39,946 nt of DNA from JACCXJ01 sp052387115. GTDB lineage: Bacteria > Pseudomonadota > Gammaproteobacteria > JACCXJ01. The stretch is taken from NCBI GenBank assembly GCA_052387115.1, contig JBQTJM010000204.1, positions 1 to 39,946 of the forward strand, given 5' to 3'. The position numbers were made by a program, and so were the translations under genes. The notes beneath the pieces are model-generated. The model worked only from the letters and a program-made list of their open reading frames with translations, ran no database searches and was not told the origin of the DNA. The stretch's first letter is position 1. The number at the start of each line of letters is the position of its first letter. Below, in pieces: positions 8,790 through 17,543 of the stretch.

Positions 8790-8927
8790 GCGCCGGCGAC
8801 GTTCCAGGTCTTCCAGGACATCGAGGGCATCGTCATCGGGGAAAACTGGCAGAAGAAGCTCGCCGAGGTCGTCCACAAATCAAGCTTTCTCGTACCGATG
8901 GCCGGCATCGCTCTGGTCCAGGTCTGA
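8790..8927 (+). pseudogene. TIR-domain-like fragment
   Basis: In the forward frame ending with TGA at 8925 the sequence reads 'FQVFQDIEGIVIGENWQKKL', then 'AEVVHKSSFLVPM'. This resembles the middle of bacterial TIR domains ('V..D...I..G.NW...L..AL..S..FVPV'). No start codon or upstream TIR strand precedes it, and it stops about 12 residues after the match. Only ~40 codons survive. With the TPR protein at 10735-12060 it hints at a former defence locus. Confidence 0.42.
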
Positions 8928-8967
8928 GTGGCGGATGTCCTCGCACCATCGAACGAAGACGGGGCAG

Positions 8968-10581
8968 ATGATGACGACGAAGAAACGGTCCTGGATCCTA
9001 CTGATGGCGGCAGCGCTCGCCATCCAGGCTTGTACGGGGTGGGGTCAGGGCAAGCGTCCGCAGATCGATCTCCCCGCGCAGGCTGCGGCGACGGCGGCGC
9101 CCCGGCGCGATGCGCCCGTCGTGATCGTCGGGGCCGGTCTCTGCGGCTTGACCCTCGCCCACGAGCTGAAGAAGGCCGGGATCGATGCGCTGCTCGTCGA
9201 AGCGGCGCCGCGCATCGGGGGCCGAGTCCAAACGATCCACTTCTCCGATGGCGCCACGGCCGAGGCGCACATGGAGGAGTATTTCGAGCGTAGTCCTGCC
9301 GTGACGCTGCTGCGCGAGCTCGGCCTTCCGCTGATCGAGGACGTCGCCCATTCGTCCGTGCGGATCGACGGCAAGATCTATCCGTACCGCGGAGATGGCC
9401 AGCGCGACGAATACCTGGCAGGCATCTTCGACGCGAAGGAGCGTGCGGCCTTCCTCCGGTGGACCGAGAAGGCCTGGAACCTCTACACCAAGCTGCACGC
9501 CAGCCACTACGAGGGCAAGCCGCTGCCTCAAGAGCTCCGGGATCTCATGCGGATCAGCTTTGCGGACTTCGTCACCCGCGACCGCCTGCCACGCAAGGTG
9601 AGCGAGTGGATCCGCGTCACCGTGGAGCCCGAGATGGCCATCGAGTGGGATGCAATCTCCGCGCTCGACGGAATCGACGAAATGCGCCTCTTCCTGGATT
9701 CGCCGGACGGATTCGGCGAAAAGAACTACCACGTGGCAGGCGGCAATACGCGCTTCATCGAGGCGCTCGCCGCCCGCCTGAAGCCGAGCCAGATCACGAC
9801 CAGCGCTCGCGTCACTGCCATCGAGCGGACCGACTCGGGCGTGAAGCTCAGGGTTCTCGAGAGGGACTCCCGCTTAGTCGATGTCACGGGGCGGATCGCG
9901 GTGGTCACCGTCCCGGTCAACATGCTCGGGAGGATCCAGTACTTGCCGCCGCTCAGCGGCAAGAAGTGGCAGGCCATCAGCACCACCAGGATGGGGAGCT
10001 ACATCAAGGTGAACTTTCGCGTCACCCACGAGGCGTCCAAGCTCTGGCAGCTGGACGGCGAGAACGTCTTGACGCTGCTCTCCGATTCGCAGGCGGGCAG
10101 CATCTACGACGTCAGCGATCTACAGACCGACACGGAGCCTCGGGATCAGGTCCTCACGTTGCTCCTGCATGCCGGGTTCGCGCGTGAGCTCGTGAACCAG
10201 CCACTCGACGACGTCCGCGAGACGAGCGCGGCGGCGCTCGACGCGCTCTTCCCGGGGGTTCGCCGGCACATCAAGTCCGCCGAGATCTTCGTCTACCCGC
10301 ACGCGGTGGCCTACTGGCCCCTGGAGCTTGGGCGCTCGCGCTTCGATGAGCTCGCGAACGAGCTGAGACGGCCTGAAGGCCGGCTCTACATCGGCGGCGA
10401 CACGACCGAGGACAGTCATTCGGAAGGAGCCGTGGTCGCCGCATTGCGAATGGCGCGGCAGATCATCGAACGTCGCGCCGAGCTGACGACGGATGCCTCG
10501 TCCGGCTCGACGGCCCCCTGGTCCGCTCCGGAAGGGGCGGGCGGCGACGCAATGAGGGCAGGGTACGCGGGAGTCCGGTAG
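8968..10581 (+). CDS. FAD-dependent amine oxidase family lipoprotein
   Basis: A 537-residue flavin amine oxidase. It opens with a lipoprotein-type signal ('ILLMAAALAIQAC', Cys22) that would place it in the envelope. The FAD dinucleotide motif 'VVIVGAGLCGLTLAHELKKAG' (Gly55-Gly60) is followed by the 'LLVEAAPRIGGRV' motif. The C-terminal FAD-contact segment reads 'RLYIGGDTTEDSHSEGAV'. These enzymes oxidise amines to imines and produce hydrogen peroxide; the substrate cannot be inferred. Start is ATG 8968 or 8971; the ribosome site is weak. The C-terminal ~35 residues are low-complexity and may be extra. It is the only intact forward gene between a TIR-like fragment and a nucleotidyltransferase fragment. 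Confidence 0.85.
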   Translation: MMTTKKRSWILLMAAALAIQACTGWGQGKRPQIDLPAQAAATAAPRRDAPVVIVGAGLCGLTLAHELKKAGIDALLVEAAPRIGGRVQTIHFSDGATAEAHMEEYFERSPAVTLLRELGLPLIEDVAHSSVRIDGKIYPYRGDGQRDEYLAGIFDAKERAAFLRWTEKAWNLYTKLHASHYEGKPLPQELRDLMRISFADFVTRDRLPRKVSEWIRVTVEPEMAIEWDAISALDGIDEMRLFLDSPDGFGEKNYHVAGGNTRFIEALAARLKPSQITTSARVTAIERTDSGVKLRVLERDSRLVDVTGRIAVVTVPVNMLGRIQYLPPLSGKKWQAISTTRMGSYIKVNFRVTHEASKLWQLDGENVLTLLSDSQAGSIYDVSDLQTDTEPRDQVLTLLLHAGFARELVNQPLDDVRETSAAALDALFPGVRRHIKSAEIFVYPHAVAYWPLELGRSRFDELANELRRPEGRLYIGGDTTEDSHSEGAVVAALRMARQIIERRAELTTDASSGSTAPWSAPEGAGGDAMRAGYAGVR

Positions 10582-10603
10582 GCAGCGTACCTTCGTCGCG
10601 ACC

Positions 10604-10775
10604 ATGGACAAACGATTGTGGCGAGCGCTGGTCGAAGTCGAGCGGCGCTACGGCGCTCTTCGGCTCGCGCGTCCGGCCACGCCCGCGGTTCGACGCCGAC
10701 TGGGATCTCCTCGTGGTCCTGCGCTCCGGGGAAGTCATCCGCCGTTCGCTCTACGACGAGGGGCGTCGTCGAGGA
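10604..10775 (+). pseudogene. MNT-type nucleotidyltransferase fragment
   Basis: The frame from ATG 10604 starts 'MDKRLWRALVEVERRYGA'. A shift then gives 'ALFGSRVRPRPRFDADWDLL', then 'VVLRSGEVIRRSLYDEG'. The pattern 'GSR.R......DWDLLVV' is the nucleotidyltransferase (GSxRxxxxxDSDxDL) motif of MNT/MntA-like proteins. At least one frameshift is present and the end runs into the 3' end of the convergent gene at 10735-12060. MNT proteins often act as antitoxins or AMPylators with HEPN partners; no partner is visible. Confidence 0.5.
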
Positions 10776-12060
10776 GCTTGCGGAGATTGGCAAGCTGGGT
10801 CTCGGTCGATTCGATCATCCACGCGGCGGGCGGCGGAGTGAGAGCCTTGGCCTTTTCCAGCCAGCGCTTGCATTCATCTTCATCACCGAGTCCCAAGGCC
10901 GCTTCGGCAAGCGTGGCGAGCGCCCAATACATTTTGTCCCGCAGCTGATCACTGCCTGGCTTGCTGGCTTCCTTCCACCAAGCCTCCGCAATGTCGCGGA
11001 CTTCGCGGCGCACGCGCCGCGCGAGAATGAAATCCGCGGTCGCTTCCGCAGGATCGATCTGCTCGATGGCTCGCTCGTTGAGCAGATAGGCGAGGTTGAT
11101 GCCGGTGTAGTAGTCGTTACGAATGTAGAAGCCGCGCTCCAGCGCGCGCAGGGCGCCGTCGAGGCTGGTTCGATCTCTGGTCAACTCCCAGAGCCGCTTG
11201 TGGACCGCGCCCCACAGGCCGAGGGTTTCGGTATCGTTAGTCGTGTCCGGCTCGAGCTCAGTCAGGATCGCGCAAGCGCCGCGCAGCGCTTCCAGGGCGT
11301 TCGGCTGCTTGCTCTTGTAAGTCACCAGGGCGAGTTGCTGCAGGATTGTGGCATCGACCGGGCGTTCGGGCGCCTGGCTCTTCATGAGCGCGACGATCGA
11401 GCTCAGCAAACTTTTCGCCGTGGCAAAATCCTCCCGGGCCTGCGCTTCGCGCGCGAGGGTCATCATCGCACCGTGAGTCTCGTTCGGCTGCGGCGGTGGC
11501 GGTGAGGCTGGCCGGGGAGCGGATGCGGCAGCAGCCAGCGATCGGGCGGGCAATACGGGACGTTGGAGACGCGGGATGAAAGTATAGACAGGGCTGTCCG
11601 CCCTCGGCTGGTCCGCCGCGAGCAGTTCCTTAATTGCCTTGGTAAGTTCGCCGCTCACTCGGCGCGCCTCGGTGGCGCCGATGTCCTCGCCCAAATGGCG
11701 GTATTTGCGGATGACGATATGGTTCAGGTCGAAGGGAATTTTCGTATTGCTGTCTTCGCCGATGATGATGGTGGTGTGCGGGCGCAGGGCGTGACGCACG
11801 CCCAACTCGTAGATGGCATTGCGATTACCGGTGGAGATGTCTGCCACGACGAGGTCGGCATCGAGGATGCGCTCATACATGGGTACATCGATCACTCCCG
11901 CGTGGGTAATTTCGTCCGCCCGGACGCATTCCACACCCGCGGCTTCGACGGCGGGCTTGATGACATTCTTGTAGGTCATGTCGAGGTCGAATTCCTTGCC
12001 GGTTTCAAAATCGACCTTCTTGCCGAAACCCATGACGACGAAGCAGGTTTTTTTGCTCAT
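10735..12060 (-). CDS. TIR/deoxyribosyltransferase-like domain protein with TPR/TRAF-binding-type region
   Basis: A 441-residue protein starting at ATG 12060 ('MSKKTCFVVMGFGKKVD'). Residues 1-150 form a Rossmann-like domain with 'MYERILDADLVVADISTGN' and 'AIYELGVRHALRP', the hallmark of nucleoside-deoxyribosyltransferase/TIR-like domains. A Pro/Ala-rich linker (~160-195) follows. Residues ~200-430 are helical repeats of the MAP3K-TRAF-binding/TPR kind, including 'SLDGALRALERGFYIRNDYY' and 'GINLAYLLNERA'. Proteins with this layout are known from comparative work on bacterial conflict systems, where the N-domain is proposed to cleave a nucleotide and the repeats to sense a signal. No signal peptide, so cytoplasmic. 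A 57-codon fragment of another gene ends 37 bp upstream on the same strand. Confidence 0.78.
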   Translation of the reverse strand: MSKKTCFVVMGFGKKVDFETGKEFDLDMTYKNVIKPAVEAAGVECVRADEITHAGVIDVPMYERILDADLVVADISTGNRNAIYELGVRHALRPHTTIIIGEDSNTKIPFDLNHIVIRKYRHLGEDIGATEARRVSGELTKAIKELLAADQPRADSPVYTFIPRLQRPVLPARSLAAAASAPRPASPPPPQPNETHGAMMTLAREAQAREDFATAKSLLSSIVALMKSQAPERPVDATILQQLALVTYKSKQPNALEALRGACAILTELEPDTTNDTETLGLWGAVHKRLWELTRDRTSLDGALRALERGFYIRNDYYTGINLAYLLNERAIEQIDPAEATADFILARRVRREVRDIAEAWWKEASKPGSDQLRDKMYWALATLAEAALGLGDEDECKRWLEKAKALTPPPAAWMIESTETQLANLRKLLDDAPRRRANGG

Positions 12061-12096
12061 AGCGTTGGCGTGTTATTGGCGGCGTAATCGTTTTCT

Positions 12097-12269
12097 TTAC
12101 GCTGGAAAGCCCGCGAGGTGCGCGGCCTTGACCTTTTCCGCAACAGCCCGCCCAACTTGCTGCGTTTCGGCGATGTGCTCCACGGAGTCCATCTGCTGCA
12201 CGTACGCGCGATTGATCCCGGCCAAACCCAGCTCCACCAGGCCGGCGGCGGAAAGCTCCGCGTTGTGTG
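12097..12269 (-). pseudogene. 3' fragment of an unidentified gene upstream of the TPR protein
   Basis: The minus frame ending in TAA at 12097 reads 'HNAELSAAGLVELGLAGINR', then 'AYVQQMDSVEHIAETQQVGR' and 'AVAEKVKAAHLAGFPA'. It looks like a genuine helical C-terminus, but no start codon is present. The open frame begins right after a copy of the dispersed repeat (12276-12306). I do not recognise the family. It may be the lost partner gene of the TPR protein operon. Confidence 0.4.
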
Positions 12270-12275
12270 AATAGT

Positions 12276-12306
12276 GAATAGGGGTAGTAAACGCCCTTTT
12301 TGGTCA
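12276..12306 (-). repeat. dispersed block-edge repeat, copy h
   Basis: Minus-strand text 'tgaccaaaaagggcgtttac' then 'tacccctattc'. It shares 'aaaaagggcgttta' with copy g at 33666-33696. Similarity extends ~30 bp on the 5' side ('gcagcggtacactgcctctt' against 'gcagtaccgtgtctct'). It lies 7 bp before the unidentified gene fragment and points toward it. Confidence 0.5.
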
Positions 12307-12499
12307 AGAGGCAGTGTACCGCTGCGCTCGTGAGCTGTCAAATACGCGAGTCCTCGGCCCGGAATCGGGGATCCTCTTATCAACTGTACCGATCCGAACC
12401 AGGCGCTGGAGCGATGATTATGTCGATCTCACCACCTCCGGCGTCGCGGGGCATTTTTGATAATGTGCCGATCACGCCTGCTCAAGGTGAAAGACCTCA

Positions 12500-13010
12500 C
12501 GGCCGACTTCGCAGTCCGGATCGATGACGACCAGGGCAACAACACACGCTGGGCGGCCTTTGCCTTGAACCAACCAGGCCGACAGCCCCTTCACCACGCC
12601 AAGCCCTATGCCTTCCTGAACGCTGCGCCGCTCTAGAAGCGCCGCACCCGGGCGGCGGTGAGTCGGCGTTGGCTGGACCCTCGGCGGCCGATCTCGGCCG
12701 GCTCAACCCCGAGGCCATCGAGCGCGTGCGCCGCGAGACGTCGCCCGAGGCCGAGAGCGCCGACGAGCTGCACGATGCGCTTCAACCTGGTCTTCCTCCA
12801 CGAAGCCGAAGGCCAGGCCGACGAAGGCGTCTGGCCGCGCCTTCTCGGCGACAACGCGCCGTCTATATCTGGATGGCGTCCCCATCGCGTCGCAGTCCGG
12901 GCGGGAGTCTGAGCGAGAGCCTCAACCACGCTACCGTATGGGAAGCCTGCAAGGCGCTACTGCGGCGAGGCGTCGGCGCCACCCGGCTCTTGGTAGCCCC
13001 AGCCGGCGGA
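12500..13010 (+). pseudogene. decayed Lhr helicase 3' region, copy 3
   Basis: Forward-strand pieces in shifting frames match the other Lhr copies: 'AKPYAFLNAAPL', 'SRRWLDP', 'SAADLGRLNPEAIERVRRE', 'ADELHDAL', 'HEAEGQADEGVWPRL'. After a large internal deletion comes 'YLDGVPIASQSG' (12865 on, one frameshift) and 'LRRGVGATRLLVAPA'. The last part aligns base for base with 290-440 apart from small changes and a gap of ~8 bases. The segment between 'WPRL' and 'YLDGVPIA' (a few hundred codons in the family) is gone. Confidence 0.65.
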
Positions 13011-13167
13011 CTCGCCCGGCCACCGCGTGCCCGCCTTTGTGTCACCCAAAAGCCCCGCCAGCCAACCACAATCCGGCCCGAGCCGGCCCAAACGCCTTCT
13101 TCCCGCCCCCCAAGCGCGAATCAACCACTCACCGCGACGCCCGACCCGTGCGACGCAACCGCACCGG

Positions 13168-13198
13168 TTGAAAAGCTGCGTTGAAAGTCCTATCCTTG
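13168..13198 (+). repeat. dispersed block-edge repeat, copy b
   Basis: Reads 'ttgaaaagctgcgttgaaag' then 'tcctatccttg'. It is the best match to copy c (30630-30660, opposite strand). Similarity extends ~40 bp on the 5' side ('cgacgcaaccgcaccgg' against 'cgacgcagcagtaccga'). It abuts the FadL-like remnant. Confidence 0.55.
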
Positions 13199-13575
13199 AA
13201 TTGATGGTTTTTACATCGGTGTTGATCGCATGGTAGCGCCCCCTTCCAGTCATTCGGATATTCCGTGTTGATCCCGAACGGCACGCTGATGCCGAGCCCT
13301 AGTACCAACCACTGCGTGGTCGGGTGGATGTAATAGCGGTTCGGAACGACAATGAGCTCCCCGCCATCACCGCCGTCGCCGCCGCTCAAGGGGATCGAAC
13401 CCAGCTGCGCGTTGAGTTGCGAACCGGTGTTTTCGAAATCGCTCGACGGTCGGATTACAAGGCGGCGAGCGTCAGTTCGCGGCTTTGCATCTGCCCCATC
13501 GCACCGGGATTGAAATAGATCGCACTGCCGTCCTCGATATTCGTGGTCGCGCCGCTAATGTCCCGGACACTACCA
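13195..13575 (-). pseudogene. OmpP1/FadL-type outer membrane transporter, N-terminal fragment
   Basis: On the minus strand three frames together read 'GATTNIEDGSAIYFNPGAMG', then 'VIRPSSDFENTGSQLNAQLG', 'NRYYIHPTTQWLVLGLGISV', 'PFGINTEYPNDWKG' and 'RYHAINTDVKTIN'. This is the early barrel region of FadL/OmpP1 long-chain fatty acid transporters ('D.S.IYFNP.GM', 'P...Y......LGLG...PFGL.T.Y..DW.GRYHA'). Two single-base frameshifts are visible (near 13465 and 13240), with neither the signal peptide nor the rest of the barrel. It ends abruptly at copy b of the dispersed repeat. Confidence 0.65.
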
Positions 13576-13640
13576 TGCGGTTCATCTCAGGATTAGATAC
13601 CCAACCCTCACCGACCAGAGCTCCGGTACCGGGCGGAACG

Positions 13641-15720
13641 ATGGCAGATCATCGACGGGACATACGGGCCGAACAAGTGCGCTTGCTGTTTCAGCAGCTC
13701 CCGAGCGCACTATTTGCACATGCGGTGAATGTAGGGATCATGGGTTACCTCCTTTCGGATGCAGTGGATCCCGGCATCCTCGTAACCTGGCTCATACTTA
13801 TGGGCCTGATGGTTTCCGGCCGCTTAGTGCAATGTTACATCTATAGTCACTCGGATCCGCCGGTTTCTGCAGCCCCGCGCTGGGGACGGTATTTCCTATC
13901 GGGTCTCCTGGTCGCGGCATTCGGTTGGGGGCTATTGGGTGGCTGGTTATTCCCGCAAGACAGTTATCCGCATCAGGTCCTCATCGGTTTCGTACTCGCG
14001 GGCATGGCGGCCGCTGGCACAACGACGCTGTCCTCCGTTCGGGGTGCCGCTATGCTGTTTATTATACCAGCGCTTATGCCTTATGCGGCCAACTTGCTGT
14101 TGCGCTGGGATGAGATCCACTTAGGGATGGCGGCAATGACGTGCTTGTTTATCGGGATGTTGCACCAGATCTCCAATCGGCTCTATCGGTCGGTGGAAGA
14201 ATCGCTGCGCCTACGGTTCGAGAACGTCGATTTGCTCGGCGAACTGATCGATGCGCGCGATCACCAGGAGATCGTCAACCGCGAGCTCAAAGCGGAGATC
14301 GGAGAGCGCCGACGCACGGAGCTGACCCTGCAAGAGCGCGAGGCCTTGGTCCGCGCCGTGATCAATTCCCTGAGCGCAGGTATTGCCGTCCTCGATCGGC
14401 AAGGAATCATCGTCAGCAGCAATGACGCTTGGGGCATCTCGGAGCGCAACGGTATGGACGTATCGTTGCGCGGTGCGACCGTCGGCAGCAGCTATCTCGA
14501 TCTCTGTCGGCACGCCGGCGCTAACAACTGCACGCCAGGACTCGTCCGCGACATCGAGGCCGTGTTGCAAGGTACGTTAGCAGAGACTACCTCTGAATAC
14601 GTGGCTTCGGCGGTTGGGGAGAAGCGCTGGTATCTCCTCTCTATCACCGCTTTGAAAGGGCCGCACGGCGGGGCGGTGGTCTCGCACATTGACATCACCG
14701 AGCAGAAGCGCGCCGAGGAGCGCATGCTGTTGGCCGCGGTGTTCGACAACACCAACGAGGGGATCTTTATTCTCGATACGCGCATGCGCGTCGTTGCAGT
14801 GAACCGGGCCTTTACCGAGATCACCGGTTTCGTTGCCGATGAAGTGCTGAACCACCGTACGAACTCCTTCTACTCGTTCCGGAAATTCGTTGAGGCCTAT
14901 CGACAGATGGCGCGCGCTTTACGCGCGAGCGGTCGCTGGCAGGGCGAGATCGATTCGGAACGGAAATCCGGCGAGGCGTACCCGGCCTGGATCAGTATCA
15001 GCTCGGTTAGAGTTGCAGCTCTGCTATCAGAATATCGTCGCCGTCCAGACCGGCGCAACCTTGAGGTACGAGGTGTTGTCGCGATGGTGGCATCCTGAGC
15101 GCGGATGGATCGCGCCGTCTGATTTTATCCCGATTGCCGAGGACACCGGCCTCATCGTTCCGATGACCGAATGGGTCCTGCGCGAGGCCTTTAAACAGAA
15201 TCGGCAATGGTGCCGGGAGGGGCGTCCACCGGTGTCGCTGTCGGTCAACCTGTCGGCGCGTTGTTTCCGGCAAGCAAACCTCGCAGCCACGGTTGAGCAG
15301 ATCCTGCGTCAGACGGGGATAGATGCCACGCGCCTGGAACTCGAGCTGACCGAGCGTAGCCTGATGCAACATACGGAGTCCGTCATTGCGGCGCTTCGCG
15401 ACCTCAAGTCACTCGGTGCTACCATTGCCCTCGACGATTTCGGTACGGGTTATTCCTCTCTGAGTTATCTCAAGCGCTTTCCCATCGATGTCGTCAAGAT
15501 TGACCGTTCGTTCATCGCCGACATCACCACCGACCCCGATGATGCCGCAATCGCCAACGCCATAATCGCCATGGCACACACCTTGGAGATGCTGGTGGTG
15601 GCAGAAGGAGTCGAGACTGCCGAGCAGCTCGACCTGCTACGGTCATGGGGATGCGACGCCGCACAGGGCTATTTCTTCCGCGACGACTTCGCGACGAAGG
15701 AAGGGGGGAATAGGGGTTAA
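13641..15720 (+). pseudogene. membrane PAS-(GGDEF)-EAL cyclic-di-GMP protein with the GGDEF domain deleted
   Basis: From ATG 13641 ('MADHRRDIRAEQVRLLFQQL') come about five or six hydrophobic segments (to ~residue 170), a coiled linker, and two PAS domains ('EREALVRAVINSLSAGIAVL' and 'AAVFDNTNEGIFILDT'). Around 15000 the second PAS, at 'AYPAWISISSVR', jumps directly and out of frame into 'LELQLCYQNIVAVQTGATL', the start of an EAL domain. The EAL part keeps 'YEVLSRWWHP' (EVL for EAL), 'LSVNLSARCFRQ', 'LDDFGTGYSS' and 'DVVKIDRSFI', but ends early after 'AAQGYFF'. The ~170-residue GGDEF domain expected between PAS and EAL is missing. Frame loss makes a working phosphodiesterase unlikely, unless the EAL part is translated separately from an internal start. 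Confidence 0.75.
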
Positions 15721-15840
15721 GTAGAAGAACTTCTTGCGTGGGCTAGGCGCCTTGCCAGCGAAGTAGTCCATCTGGTTGTAGCCGTCGAGATGTACCTTGA
15801 AGGTCTTGCTGCGGTCTCGAACGGATCGGAGCGGACTCAT
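15718..15840 (-). pseudogene. arylsulfatase internal fragment
   Basis: The minus strand reads 'DRSKTFKVHLDGYNQMDYFA', then 'GKAPSPRKKFFYL'. This matches a conserved C-terminal segment of type I arylsulfatases ('KTFKVHLDGYNQ..YL.G...SPR.EFFYF'). Only ~40 codons remain. It is not derived from the intact sulfatase at 25303, which lacks this segment. It abuts the broken end of the EAL domain head to tail. Confidence 0.6.
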
Positions 15841-16094
15841 CGCCGCGCCTTTGGGGCTGGCTGACCTCGCTATCGCCTTGGTTTACATGATCGGCCTCCC
15901 CAGGGAGCTGGGCGTATCGCATCAGGTCTTGCTGCTCGACCGGCTCTCATAGGCGCACGCGCGGTGTACTGCCACGCGTTCCCGCCGTCATGATGTCGAC
16001 GTATGCGGCTCGTTTCTAGACCGGACCGAGAATAAGGTTTGGAGCGGATCATCATGACGACCTCGGCGGATGCTTCTCCGTCAAATGGGTGACC

Positions 16095-16315
16095 GTGGGC
16101 GATGGGAAGTCGTCGGCGTCGAGCTCGGACAACTCCTCTTCATCGCGTCCGTCATGGCCGCGCTGACGGGCGCGGCCTTTATCGGCAGGAGACTCACCCG
16201 GCTCGGCATCGATCCGAAACCCGCGTACGCCGCGTCTGAATCGGCGGCCGCCTATGCAATCGGTAGCGTTGCCGCCTTCTGGCTCATCGACCGAACGCTG
16301 AACTTTGTCACCTGA
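16095..16315 (+). pseudogene. HupE/UreJ-type membrane protein, C-terminal fragment
   Basis: The forward frame reads 'VGVELGQLLFIASVMAAL' and ends 'AYAIGSVAAFWLIDRTLNF' with a stop at 16315, as at the end of HupE/UreJ_2 proteins (putative nickel/cobalt or general metal permease family). The preceding helices and the signal sequence are absent. A different fragment of the same family at 34490-34800 overlaps it only in the 'VGVELGQL.FIASV' segment. A short ORF could start at 16070, but those residues are not family-like. Confidence 0.6.
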
Positions 16316-16318
16316 ACA

Positions 16319-16480
16319 AGCCGGCAGAAGAGCTGCCAGCCTGGCGATGAAGTCCAGTGGCTCGAACACGACGTGGGTAGTGCCATCGCGATAGGGCGTT
16401 TTCAGTCGGTAGTGGATAAGACCTGGTGGCGTCAGTGACGGCCGCTCGGTTGCAACGGCGGAGCGAGCGATGTAGCGGGC
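16319..16480 (-). pseudogene. IS91-type transposase internal fragment
   Basis: The minus strand reads 'ARYIARSAVATERPSLTPPG', then 'YRLKTPYRDGTTHVVFEPLD' and 'FIARLAALLP'. This is the conserved C-terminal half of IS91/Y2-type transposases. It stops 4 bp from the HupE fragment, which is on the other strand. The residues that should come next ('PRVNLTRFHGVFAPN') are found at 32258-32470. Confidence 0.7.
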
Positions 16481-16492
16481 GTGGCCCCACAT

Positions 16493-16871
16493 CCGGTACT
16501 ATTGGGCAAAGGTCCCATGGCGCGGAATCTAGCGCGTCGATAGCGGATCCCCGTGGACCCTCGTTGCCGGGTTGATGACTTTGGTAGCGGGGTCTGCCCA
16601 AGCCCAAGATTCAGATGCAAATTGATATAACGGACTGCCAGCGCATCGCCACGCAGTCCACGGGTCGTAACCCGGCCCAGGCGCAGGCCCAGCCGACCGC
16701 GCCGCCGGCGGCTTCGCCGCGGGCCGGAGGCCGGGTGCGCGGCGCTGCGTATTTGTCACATCAACGTCAACAAAGTGATCGGCAGTTGCTGATAATTGCC
16801 CGGTTACGCGACACCGTAGACTGAGCTTCCGTCGAGTGGAGCGTCCAGATGTGTAGGATCGGAGGTCGACT
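16493..16871. other. gene-poor spacer before the pqi operon
   Basis: No frame resembles a known protein. A very GC-rich patch (about 16665-16745) is followed by a more AT-rich stretch (16745-16800) that could hold the pqi promoter, but I cannot pick convincing -35/-10 boxes. Confidence 0.4.
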
Positions 16872-17543
16872 TTGACCCGTCGCCTGGCCTTGGAAACGGT
16901 TGCCTGCCCCGATTGCGATTTGCTCCAGCGCATGCCGCTGCTCCCGCCAGGCGGGAAGGCGCGCTGCTCGCGGTGCGGCTACTGTCTCGCCACCCGGCCA
17001 TCCGATCCGCTCGAACTGCCCCTCGCTCTCACGGTCGCCGCCGCGATCGTGTTCATCGTTGCCAATACGGCACCGCTGATGGGGCTCTCGGCCGTCGGGC
17101 GCAGCGCGAGCACGACGATCATCGGCGGCGCGTACGAGATGTGGGTGCAGGGCCAGGCAGTCACGGGCGTGGTCGTCGCATTCTGCGCGGTGATCGCCCC
17201 CGCAAGCTACCTCCTGTTCATGCTGACGGTCCTGCTTGCGGTGAGGCGGCCGCCCGCGCCGCGCTGGGTCGGCGAGATGCTGCGCTGGGCGCGACACCTG
17301 CAACTCTGGTCGACGCTCGAGGTGATGATGCTCGGCATCCTCGTTGCGCTCATGAAGATCGCGGAGCTGGCCACGGTGGACGCCGGCGCCGGCCTGTATG
17401 CGGTCGGCGCGCTGTTGGTGCTTTTTCCGGCGATCATGGTCCACTTCGATCCGCGGGAGATCTGGCAGCGGGTCGAGTGGGCCGACGGCGAAGTGTCGCC
17501 GCCGATGCCTCCCGAGGCCCCCGCCACGGAGCCGACGAGTTGA
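16872..17543 (+). CDS. pqiA: PqiA/LetA-type inner membrane protein, first half-size copy
   Basis: A 223-residue paraquat-inducible protein A family member. Two CxxC pairs (Cys12/15, Cys32/35) form a zinc-ribbon-like N-terminus. About four transmembrane helices follow, with the family signatures 'ANTAPLMGLSAVG', 'GAYEMWVQGQAVTGVVVAFC' and 'LEVMMLGILVALMKIAELA'. PqiA-type proteins partner with tunnel-forming MCE proteins to move lipid between inner and outer membranes. In E. coli PqiA is one ~417-residue protein made of two such modules; here each module is its own gene. TTG or GTG alternatives exist, but 16872 fits best. The stop overlaps the start of the next gene, so translation is probably coupled. 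Confidence 0.88.
   Translation: MTRRLALETVACPDCDLLQRMPLLPPGGKARCSRCGYCLATRPSDPLELPLALTVAAAIVFIVANTAPLMGLSAVGRSASTTIIGGAYEMWVQGQAVTGVVVAFCAVIAPASYLLFMLTVLLAVRRPPAPRWVGEMLRWARHLQLWSTLEVMMLGILVALMKIAELATVDAGAGLYAVGALLVLFPAIMVHFDPREIWQRVEWADGEVSPPMPPEAPATEPTS

Noticed and set aside
13168..13198. Reading the dispersed repeat as an integron attC site because some copies contain GTTGAAC or GTTGGGT
   Set aside because: No matching RYYYAAC partner at the right spacing, no integron integrase in the window, and several copies lack the GTTRRRY core.
15693..15730. Possible further repeat copy at the EAL/sulfatase junction ('gggaataggggttaagtaga')
   Set aside because: Resembles copy h only over ~17 bases. 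The junction may truly contain a copy, but I cannot separate this from chance.
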